A stretch of DNA of 64,000 nt, taken from contig CM077648.1 in NCBI GenBank assembly GCA_039707465.1, positions 23,746,119-23,810,118 of the forward strand, in the 5' to 3' direction. Below, piece by piece: positions 54,377 to 64,000 of this stretch; within the stretch, counting starts at the first letter, position 1; every line of letters starts with the position of its first letter. The translations under genes were made by a program, and so were the position numbers. The notes under the pieces are model-generated. The model did not search any database and was not told the DNA's origin. It saw only the letters and a list, made by a program, of their open reading frames with translations. Source of the DNA: Rhabdophis nuchalis. Taxonomy: Eukaryota; Chordata; Lepidosauria; Squamata; Natricidae.

Positions 54377-55089
54377 TGTTGTGGCCTGCCAGTGGCCAGC
54401 AAAGCTGGCAGCAGATTTGGAAAGTGAGGCGGTTGGGGAGGCTCCACAGTCCTGGAGTCTGGGGAAGGCTCTGATGAAGGATCTGTGATGGAGGCAGAGA
54501 GGGGGCCAGAGCCATATGCCAATTAGCAGCTGCCTTCAGAGCCAGACATCAATGAGGCAGATGAACAGCTGGAAACTGTTCCCAGTTTGTGTATGTACAG
54601 AGTTGCCAGATGAAGGGAACAGCTAAAGAACAGAAGTTTTTTTTTTAAATTTTATGAGGGGCCAAATTATTTAATATGTTTTTTAAACTGTTTTTAACTT
54701 TTATATATCTGTTTTACCTTTACTGAGTCCTTTGGGAGTCGGGCAGTATAAAAAACTAATAAACTAGAAACTAGAAGTTGGGAGTAAAGCCACAGATGGG
54801 CCCTCCCAGAGGAAATAAAAGAGGAGCAAAGGGGGAGTGGAATTTGCAAGAGACAATTAGTTTGCTTAATTGGTTTGTGATCCTCTGAGACTCCTTGCCA
54901 ACTTTTGCAGATATCGGCCTGGCAGCTCTCCAAGCCGTATAAGGTCTGTGACTGTAAATCCTCCCTTGGAAGACTTTGCTGGATATGAATGAGCAGAATT
55001 CACAGTAATAAAATTAATAAAATTAATAAAAGGGTTTTTTGTTGGGACAAAAGTTTGCTTCCTGCTCTTGGGAAGCCTAGGTCAGAACA
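54377..55089 (+). mobile_element. Solo LTR of the TGTTGTGGCC family with 5-bp duplication
   Basis: It starts TGTTGTGGCCTGCC and ends CCTAGGTCAGAACA, flanked by CATAA on both sides (54372-54376 and 55090-55094). It is longer than the related copy at 51365 because about 135 bp (54635-54770) is inserted in it. An AATAAAAGGG region near 55023 resembles that of the other copy. A 5-bp duplication fits Gypsy-type or some retroviral elements. Confidence 0.85.
54635..54770 (+). mobile_element. L2-type LINE tail inserted in the solo LTR
   Basis: It starts with a T-run and ends with GAGTCCTTTGGGAGTCGGGC and a (TAATAAACTAG)-like tail, the shape of an L2-type 3' end. AGAAGTT occurs on both sides. The insertion interrupts the LTR, and the copy at 51365 lacks it. 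Confidence 0.55.
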
Positions 55090-55094
55090 CATAA

Positions 55095-57477
55095 TGGGGA
55101 AATGCTGGTGGCCATTGGAGAAGAAAAACAAAATGAAAAATGGAATTGATCTGTGGAATAATTTGGAATGTTTGGGAAGAAATGAATGTATAGCAACATT
55201 TTGTTACATTTTGTTGTCCTCCACTAATGACAAATAATTATCCATGGACTAAAAAATTAATAAATGTGCAAGGAAACGTAGAAGGTAAAGCTGCATGCTA
55301 ATAATACATTTTTCCCCAAGATTTCATAATTGCCACATATAAATTAAGAGATATTAAAAACCAATAAGTAATTGACATTCCAGAGATTAGTTTCAGATAG
55401 CAAATACTGGTCAAATGAAAATTTTTAACAGCTATCACAGAAAGAATTGAAAAATGTAGCCTGTCAATTGCTATAAGTATCAGCGATCGGCATATAAAAT
55501 ATGACTGCCAAGAGAGACTTGATATTATGAAACTGCCTCTATTTTTGCATTCTTCAACCTGGTGCCCTTCGTATTTGGGGACCTATAACTTCATGTGTTC
55601 CCAATCAATGTGGCCAAAGCCCAGCTATGATTTAACACATCCAAAAGCACCAAGCTATGGAAGGGTAATTTTATTGAGTTTTAAATCTATTCCAAGTTGA
55701 GGTTAGCTGAGTGAAAAATATGGATATGGTGGTGCTTGATGGAAATTCAATCTTGATTACCATAATGAAAATATATAGAAGCAAACTCAGAATTTTTATT
55801 AGGGACAAAATGTAATGATCAGCTAAATAGCATGTTGTATAAAAAGCCAAGTTTCCATATTTTAAATATAGTGGAAGCGGAATGTTTTAATAGCTCTTTA
55901 ATTTTCAACAGGTCAACTTTACCAATGAAAAATCCATTACAAAAACACTGAAAATTGACAAGAAAGGAATTCCCTAAAAAGATTTAACACGCTTAAAAAA
56001 ACCACGCTAAAATGATATTAAAACCAATACCAATGTGTGGTATGACTATTATAATTACTTGAATTCTGTTCAGGATTCTAGCCCAGGAAGTCAAAATGAG
56101 TGATGTTTTTCATTTCAATCTTCAGAATGTGAAGTTATTCTCTCTCCCCCCCCCCCCCGCCCGATGGTCATACCCTTGGTATGTCTTTGCATTGTTTTCT
56201 ATTGGCCAGAGATGAAATAAAAACTGCCACGAGGAACTCTTTCATCCTAAAAATTGAATTTGATGAGATTAATTACTTAAACTTGAACTGCTGCTGGCAG
56301 ACATATAGAGTGCAGTTTTGTCAGAAGTAATATGTTATGACTAATCGAGTTGTCTTGTAATATTAATTAGCAACACAGTTGAAAACTTAGGAAAATGTCT
56401 CTCTATTTAATAGAGAGAGAAAAAGCACATTGTGTTATGATTCACACAGTGCACCAAACCAGCACAGGCATTCCAGATATTGTTGAAACACAACTCCCAG
56501 AATTCCTTTTTACGCTGGAAACATCTCTCTTTATGGTGTACTTAAATTTGGATGAGCACATTGTGCAAATTCTATTGTGCTTTGTAAACCGCGGTTTATG
56601 TATTGCATGAATCCAGTAAATAATGTGTTATTCAATAAACCGATAGCCCCGAATCAACAAAAGTATGACACCCGTGTCTCAAAATAGTCAGTTGATTGGC
56701 ATGGAGAAAGGTCCCTTCTGCTTTATTCTCTGTGGCAGTCTGCTGTAACTAAGATCTGTCAATAGATGAGAAGGAGCAATGCAGGGAAAAGTGGGAGATA
56801 ATACTTAATAATGAATGAGCTCTACTTTTTGCAAGGAAATGCCATTTTAACAACAACTGAATGTGACTGGAAGCACCTGAAAGTAGTCCATGAAGTAGAC
56901 AAATTGGCATAAGAGTGGTCAAAATGATGCCATCTTTCCCAAAGTAATAAAAACAGTAGACATGAGTCAGAAGAAGAAATGACAGAAGTAGACAATGTGC
57001 AGTACTCTCACTGATGACAGAACCAGGAACATACAGTTGGCAGAACCTGCTGATCTTCTCCAACCTAAATCCATCTTCTGGGCAGCTCAGCGCCATCATT
57101 TCCAAGAGAAATCCATCTCCCTTTTTAAAGACGTAAAAAGCTTTGAAAAGGTTCAACCCAAGTTTGGAAAATTATTCTAATAGTGCTTTAATGCTTAACT
57201 CTACCTATATAAGAAATTCACATTGACAAGTCATTTGGAAAGCCCTGCTTAGAGATTACTGCAACAGATGCCTCTGCATAAACCTAGTGTCAGGCCTTCT
57301 CTGCACCTCAAACCAACATGAGTATGGAAAGAAAAGCCCAGCCACTGGACAGGAATGAGCATGTCCACAGCAATTTCTAGCAACCAATAACAGCTAAGCA
57401 GATCCCTGTCGCTGGTCAGATTGCCAGTGGAGCAAACTAGATTGTGCCCACCACAAAAATTATGTTGAGAAAAGCAC
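55095..57477. other. Unassigned spacer
   Basis: About 2.4 kb, the longest stretch with nothing recognised. A C-run lies at 56145-56158. The 135-codon minus frame at 56749-57156 shows no known domain. No splice-site or conserved-exon evidence can be judged by eye. Confidence 0.45.
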
Positions 57478-57526
57478 ATCACATAAAAATGATTCCTAGA
57501 GAATGGAATCACATAAAAATGATTCC

Positions 57527-57531
<5 letters not shown>
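57478..57531. repeat. Tandem duplication of 25 bp
   Basis: ATCACATAAAAATGATTCCT and the five following bases occur at 57478 and again at 57507, separated by about four bases. It abuts the start of the L2 fragment. Confidence 0.9.
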
Positions 57532-58531
<1,000 letters not shown>

Positions 58532-58684
58532 GTACCCTGTAGAGCTATATATGAGAACAAACTGGAAAACTGGTAGGGAATTCCTATCTCAACAACTTTA
58601 TATATTTCTTTTGTGCTGTACCTAATTGGAAGTTATGTTTATAGGCAATGCTTGGGCTATATAAACACCGAGTTATTTTGTCCA

Positions 58685-58905
58685 AAAGGTCGTTTTCAAA
58701 AGGCAACTGGACTTTGTTGGAAATGCTTCTTATGCAAGAGGCTTTTCAGTTCTGACTGAATGGTGGTGAATGATTCAATCAGAACTAAAGAGGTTTCTTG
58801 GATGAGAAGTGAAACCTTTCCAAATAAAAACCAAGGAAGTCCAGTTACTTTTTGAAAAGCACCTTTGGGACAGCCTTGTCTTGGATGATTGAGAATCTCC
58901 ATAGA
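58685..58905. repeat. Fold-back repeat family copy
   Basis: GTTTTCAAAAGGCAACTGGAC at left and GTCCAGTTACTTTTTGAAAA about 120 bp later form an imperfect inverted repeat. The close GATTGAGAATCTCCATAGAC is shared with 16530, 29648 and 48210. Confidence 0.8.
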
Positions 58906-58957
58906 CGTGACTTAGATTGCTTCCCCACTAGAAAACACTGCTATTTATGAATTATGC

Positions 58958-59092
58958 CAGGGATGTCCAAACTTGGGAACTTTAAGACTTGTGGACTTCA
59001 ACTCCCAGAATTCCCCAGCCAGCTATGCTGGCTGGGGAATTCTGGGAGTTGAAGTCCACAAGTCTTAAAGTTCCCAAGTTTGGACATCCCTG
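58958..59092. mobile_element. Perfectly palindromic hAT MITE, 135 bp
   Basis: Two exact 66-bp complementary arms, starting CAGGGATGTCCAAACTTGGG, flank a 3-base centre (TAT). Flanks AATTATGC (58950-58957) and AACTATGC (59093-59100) match at 7 of 8. The CAG...CTG ends and 8-bp duplication place it in hAT. As RNA it would fold into one long hairpin. Confidence 0.97.
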
Positions 59093-59100
59093 AACTATGC

Positions 59101-60246
59101 TATCAACAATGTACCTCACCTTCTATTTGTTTATACTCTCTAGAGTTATAAATGTTAATTTTTGTGGGCTTCACAACTTCATTACATCACTTTATATTAC
59201 AGTGATTATACTCACTCCTGATCACTAGGAGGCACTACGTGATTGGGTTTGCTCTTGTTGGAACTCCTCAGGTGTAGGTAGCCTCTCCCCCTCCTCCAAG
59301 TTATATCTCAGATGTTGGCAGTTCAGCCTTTTACTATGATTTGAATTCACAGTGTTTTCTAGAGATTTTCAAACATTATTATGCCAAAATAACATAATCT
59401 GGTTTTAGAATGGCTAAGCAATGCTATAAAGATGCTATAATCAGTAATGCCAAAGAATGTTAATATAGCAGACTTCATTTTCTATATGCAGATGGTCCAT
59501 CATCCATCATCCAGAAAATTTGTCCTGCATGAAGGTTCCTGGAATGGATCCCTCATAGCATCTGGGGACTTCCTATATCTGGTCATGTTTATTCAGATAG
59601 AATGCTCTTCATTGGCACCAATAGGATCATCTGACTTGTTTTCTAGGTCTTGCCCATATGGGAGATCTACAGCAGTCCATTAATTTAATTCCAAAAATCT
59701 TTGCCTCAGTTCATTCTCTATTTTGGCACACACATTGGCTGAATGAAGGTAGAGATGAACTTGCATATTAGTTATGACCAGGCTTAGAATACTGACATAT
59801 ATCTTACAAGGAGCACAAGTGAGCATTCTTATTTCTAATTACTACAAGACATTTAAATGAAATGGAAACCGTTTCCATTTGTGACAACTACTCATTCTTC
59901 GTGCTTTTCATTTTTTGCTTGTATCTGTGCACAGCATTATTGAGGACAGTTCCTCTATACAGACTTCATACCTCAAGTGCCTTCATCTGATTCTTTGAAT
60001 GAAGACCTTTCACTGTCTCTATATTTCAGCTCATGGCTGGAATCAATATAGTTGCTTGTATTATGTGTACTGCGAAACCAACAAAGAACAGTTCTAATGT
60101 TATTTCTTGAGGTTCCCTACTATAATTATAGTATTTCAAATATTTAATGCAGATGCAGCAGGACATTATATTACAATTTTTCTATACCCAAATTTCTCAA
60201 TATGAGTGCAGTGCTGCTGGTAGAATAACCATAAAAGGCTTCTTAA
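59101..60246. other. Unassigned spacer
   Basis: No recognisable element or coding motif. Confidence 0.45.
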
Positions 60247-60254
60247 GTTTGCAT

Positions 60255-60537
60255 CAATGGTCGGATTTATTTATTTTTTACTACTGGTTCTGTGGCTGTC
60301 CCTTGGTGGGTGTGGCATGGTGGGCATGGCAGGGGAAGGATACTGTAAAATCTCCATCCCTCCCCATTCCAGGAGAAGGATACTGCAAAATCCCTATTTC
60401 CTCCTAATCATCTGGGACTCGGGAGGCAGATAATAGATGGGGGTGAGACCAGACAGAGGTGGTATTTACTGGTTCTCTGAACTAATTCCACTACCGGTTC
60501 TCCAGAACTGGTCAGAACCTGCTGAATACCACCCCTG
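60255..60537. mobile_element. hAT MITE with 8-bp duplication
   Basis: Termini CAATGGTCGGATTTATT and GCTGAATACCACCCCTG. Flanks GTTTGCAT (60247-60254) and GTTTGGAT (60538-60545), 7 of 8 matching. Same family as 61934 and, inverted, 38501. Confidence 0.9.
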
Positions 60538-60545
60538 GTTTGGAT

Positions 60546-61259
60546 CCAAATAGCAGATGCCTTGTTGAAATTTGTTCAGTGTTACCAGTGTTTGCAGTGT
60601 TCATTAGTTTTAATTCTGCTTTCCACAGTAACATTTGGTCAAAGATTAAGATGAGCCTAATTTCATTGCCAATAAAAGTTTGCTTTGAATTTGCATCTGT
60701 TATATGTGTGACATTCCTGTCTGTCAAGGGAAGAAGGATGCAAGATAAGAGATACATTTCTTATGTTGCATCTGCACAATCTTCTGCTTTCCATATGTGT
60801 TAAATTGCGACTGTTACAAACCCTATCCTAATGAAATAATTTGTTTTATTCAAAGGGTGGGTAGTTAGGATGATAGAATAACAGCTTTGGTTTTTTTTAA
60901 AAAAATCCCTAGATAAATCATAATATGCTGTATTTGATGTTCATCAAACCCAGCTATTATGGTTTGTAAGGTGTGATCTACATCTTAGTGCATTATGTGA
61001 AACCATTCAATTGTAATTTATTGACTAACTCATATTTAATTAAACCATGGTTTGGAATAATGCACTATTATTCTTTATCATTGGGAAATGAACATGAAAA
61101 ACAGAATCAATAGGCCTATTATAGAGAAGTGATGGTCTCAATGCATTGGTGTTTTATACAAGATCCAGATGATCAACCTCCATCCTTGTAGTCAATTTGC
61201 GATGGCTTTGGGTTGGCCACTTCCATGTTCTTATTATAAACACCTCTCTCTCCCTACAA
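60546..61259. other. Unassigned spacer
   Basis: Nothing recognised. Confidence 0.4.
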
Positions 61260-61680
61260 GGATCACAAAAACAAGTGGAAGAAAACTAGTTTATGCTGCA
61301 ATTATATGAGACATTCTTAATATAATACATGCCAAAGGCCTTAGCAATATTACCTGGAGGCTTTAATGCAACAACTGACAAAAATGATTACATTCTTTTT
61401 GAACAACATTGTGGCCTCCCTGGTTTAGTCCAAGAGCTGGTTTCCCATTAATGTGCAATTCTAGAGGCAGAGGAATAAATTATGCAGGGTGTCCTCTGAC
61501 CCAGATAGTTAGTAATTTAGACCTGCTAACCTTAAGTGGCTGTTGGGAGAACAACTTATTTCACTTATGGGGAACTCCTCTAAGCAATTGAATTTCTTAG
61601 TTCGTAATTTTCCATGGGGTCATTAGTATATCTAATTTTAACATAGGCATGTTCCTGAGCGGTGATTACTTTCCTTTAAA
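61260..61680 (+). pseudogene. Old LINE, endonuclease remnant
   Basis: In plus-strand frames, GGFNATTDKND, then SRGRGINYAG and SNLDLLTLSGCW, follow the order of an AP-endonuclease domain of non-L1 LINEs (GDFN-like core, then the NxRGxxL and LxxLNG-like motifs). Several stops and frameshifts are present. It appears to belong with the RT remnants at 62380 and 63390. Confidence 0.65.
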
Positions 61681-61933
61681 TCTGGGTCTAGCTTTAAAAG
61701 ATAGATATGTAAATGCAAAAATATGACTAAATAGCACTCCTATCAAACTGCTAATTATATTCATGTAAAATGGAGAGAGGAATAAAGCTAGTATGAGAGA
61801 GAGGGAGGGAGGGAGGAAGGGAGAGAGAAAGATGACATGATTGATTAACATGACTAACATGACTGATATGTAGAAAGCTTTCTGGGAAAAATTGATTCAG
61901 ACCTCAACATCAGGGATAATATAATGTTTTGGT

Positions 61934-62208
61934 CAGTGGTGGGATTCAATTTTTTTTACTATCGGTTCTGTGGGCATGACTTGGTGGGCGTGGCACGGGG
62001 AAGGATACTATAAAATCTCCATTCCCTCCCCACTCCAGGGGAAGGTTACTGCAAAATCCCTATTTCCCCCCAATCAGCTGGGACTCGGGAGGCAGAGAAT
62101 AGATGGGTGGGACCAGTCAGAGGGAATATTTACTGGTTCTCCGAACTATTCAAAATTTTCACTACTCATTCTCCAGAACTGGTCAGAACCTGCTTAATAC
62201 CATCTCTG
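61934..62208. mobile_element. hAT MITE with 8-bp duplication
   Basis: Termini CAGTGGTGGGATTCAAT and GCTTAATACCATCTCTG. Flanks GTTTTGGT (61926-61933) and GTTTTGAT (62209-62216), 7 of 8 matching. It lies between the endonuclease and RT remnants of the old LINE. Confidence 0.93.
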
Positions 62209-62379
62209 GTTTTGATGTATTATCTTGATCATACAAGAAAAACTAGCCCTAAATTAGAGTTTCAATTACAGCTCCTGTGTGGGAAGTTTGTTATTGATCC
62301 CTTTATGGTTCTGAAAGTTATAATTTTATAATCACCAAAAATCTCCAAACTAATTGCACAATTGAAAAATAGCAAACTC

Positions 62380-62690
62380 TCCTCCCATAACAGACATTGT
62401 CCCACCAGACCTGATTAAAATGAGCATTAATACAAATTGTAGCTGTTCTCTTTCAGTTATAAATTGTCCATTAAACATGTCCCTTGAATGTAACACTTTT
62501 ATTGTCCCTATATTTAAAAAGGAAGAAAGGTCTGATCCATCCAATTATCATCCAATTATCCGTAAGCTCTAGACAAGATAACTTTACTGGAAATTAATGG
62601 ATTGCTTGGATGAGGGAACCATTCTTGCAGATAAGTAAGCTGGGTTCAGGATAGAGAGCTCAGCCATGGACCTAGGGTTTGGTCCTACAA
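62380..62690 (+). pseudogene. Old LINE, first RT blocks
   Basis: The reading includes TFIVPIFKKEERSDPSNYHP and, after stops, a GFR-like stretch near 62640. These are the conserved early RT blocks of LINEs. Broken by several stops. Confidence 0.7.
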
Positions 62691-63165
62691 CATCTAGGAC
62701 CAGTATACTGCACAAGTCAAAAAGATAGCCATGAAAATATTTACAGACCCATCACATCCTGGACATAAATTGTTTCAACTCCTACCCTCAAATTGACGCT
62801 ATAGAGCACTGTACACCAAGACAACTAGACACAAGGACAGTTTTCCCCCAGACACCATTACTCTGCTAAAGAAATAATTCCCTCACTAGTGTCAACTATT
62901 CACTAAGTCTGCATTACTATTACTTTTAGTCTTCTAATTGTTGTTATCACCCATCTCCTCCCCCTTATGACTGCATGACTAACTTATTGCATGTATCCTT
63001 ATGATTTAAATTGATATTGTTTCCTGATGGCTTATTTGTATCCTATGACTATCATTAAGTGTTGTACCTTATGATTCTTGATGAGTGTATCTTGTCTTTT
63101 TATGTACACTGAGAGCATATGCACCAAAGACAAATTCTTTGTGTGTCCAATCACATTTGGCCAAA
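62690..63165 (+). mobile_element. CR1-L3-type LINE 3' end
   Basis: The order CCATCACATCCTGGACATAA, GTACACTGAGAGCATATGCA and TGTGTGTCCAATCACATTTG leads directly into the (ATTCT)n tail. This matches the 3' end of the snake CR1-L3 family known for seeding microsatellites. The coding part is heavily broken. Confidence 0.8.
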
Positions 63166-63240
63166 GAATTCTATTCTATTCTATTCTATTCTATTCTATT
63201 CTATTCTATTCTATTCTATTCTATTCTATTCTATTCTATT
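63166..63240. repeat. (ATTCT)n microsatellite tail
   Basis: About 15 perfect pentanucleotide units begin exactly at the CR1-L3 3' end. Confidence 0.97.
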
Positions 63241-63251
63241 CACTGTAATTG

Positions 63252-63254
<3 letters not shown>

Positions 63255-63327
<73 letters not shown>
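63255..63327. repeat. (CT)n(CA)n microsatellite
   Basis: A CT run of about 16 units passes directly into a CA run of about 20 units. Confidence 0.97.
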
Positions 63328-63328
<1 letters not shown>

Positions 63329-63389
63329 AATGAGCATAATAATACTTACATCCCAATAAGATTTAATATCCAAAGATATCTTTTTGACC

Positions 63390-63860
63390 TGGTACCTGCT
63401 TATAAGGGTGTAGAGGTCGCATTCTAGCTCCCTTATTATTTAATTTCTACTGTATATTAATGATTTGATGGCAAGACTTATGAAATTAGACTATCATTCT
63501 TTATTTCCTAATTTATTCTTTGTAAGCTACCCAGAGACATTGAGAGTGAGTGGGTGACCATATACTGCAAATCTTCTAAATAAATAAAAACCTCCAAATC
63601 TGGTTAGTAGACCTACTGCACTTCCCTTCTAGGCAGTTGACGTGACCATCACTTCTATATCTTTCAGTTTGAGGAAAGCCCTAAAATCAATTGCCTCCTA
63701 CTGCATAGACAACGATTTAATTGTTAATTAGGAAAAAAAAAATCCCAAAATTTTTTTCTAGATGCAATCACAGGTAACAAATGTGAATGTCATAATGGTG
63801 TCAAGAAACTAAGTTCAGGTCTTCAAATATCTAGGATTTTTTCCCCACTGGCTCATGGAG
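63390..63860 (+). pseudogene. Old LINE, later RT blocks
   Basis: Plus-strand readings include ILAPLLFNFY (the usual block after the QG motif), then KALKSIASYCIDNDLIVN and VQVFKYLG, which are successive RT blocks. A short LINE tail (about 63485-63595, with TAAATAAATAAAAACC) appears to be inserted between them. The order and strand fit the same LINE as at 61260 and 62380. Confidence 0.65.
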
Positions 63861-64000
63861 GCCCCAAATCCAGTCCCTAAAAGGCATGGTCAGAAGAAGT
63901 GAAGTCTTCTAGAGTAATTGGCTGGAATACGATAGTCTTAATTTCTAACAAATCCTTGCATTGCTTCAGCATTAATTTCAATTAGCAAAGTCATATATTT

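Noticed and set aside
56749..57156. Possible host exon (135-codon minus-strand frame)
   Set aside because: No recognisable domain, no convincing splice context by eye, and no supporting neighbour exons. Homology searches or RNA data would be needed.

Overview
The window looks like repeat-rich nuclear DNA from a snake, probably an advanced (colubroid) one. The main evidence is a CR1-L3 LINE 3' end followed directly by an (ATTCT)n tail, BovB sequence, L1, L2 and CR1 LINEs, tRNA-derived squamate-type SINEs, and many short hAT and Tc1/mariner MITEs. I found no host protein-coding gene, tRNA gene, rRNA gene or CRISPR array. Almost every long reading frame belongs to a transposable element or to simple repeats.

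Layout. 1-3.3 kb: a (TTA)n tract, a solo LTR with a 4-bp duplication, and a young 5'-truncated L1 with a 634-codon uninterrupted ORF2 remnant. 4.6-11.8 kb: a complete-length but defective class II (alpha/beta-like) endogenous retrovirus sitting inside a tRNA-SINE. Its two 426-bp LTRs differ at one base, yet gag, pol and env carry many breaks. 12-24 kb: L1 3' ends with purine tracts, a deleted Tc1 element, and a BovB copy split by other repeats. 26-33 kb: a Helitron, CR1- and L2-type LINE fragments and MITEs. 33.4-36.7 kb: two HAL1-like elements, tail to tail. They are L1-type elements with a 5' UTR, ORF1, a 3' UTR and no ORF2. One has an intact 284-aa ORF1 and lies inside a hAT MITE. 38.5-40.4 kb: an antisense L1 inside another hAT MITE. 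41-47.7 kb: MITEs, CR1 and a solo LTR. 48.7-50.3 kb: a non-autonomous Helitron whose interior is mostly a minisatellite. 50.9-55.1 kb: a SINE with an 18-bp duplication and two related solo LTRs. 57.5-59.1 kb: an L2 LINE with an (ATT)n tail and a perfectly palindromic hAT MITE. 60.2-64 kb: an old LINE, with endonuclease and reverse transcriptase remnants in order, cut up by a hAT MITE and a CR1-L3 copy.

The elements interact mainly as nested layers: ERV in SINE, L1 in MITE, HAL1-like in MITE, MITE and CR1-L3 in an old LINE. Several nestings can be read from target-site duplications on both layers, which gives a relative age order. Family names come from recognised motifs and termini, not from a database search.
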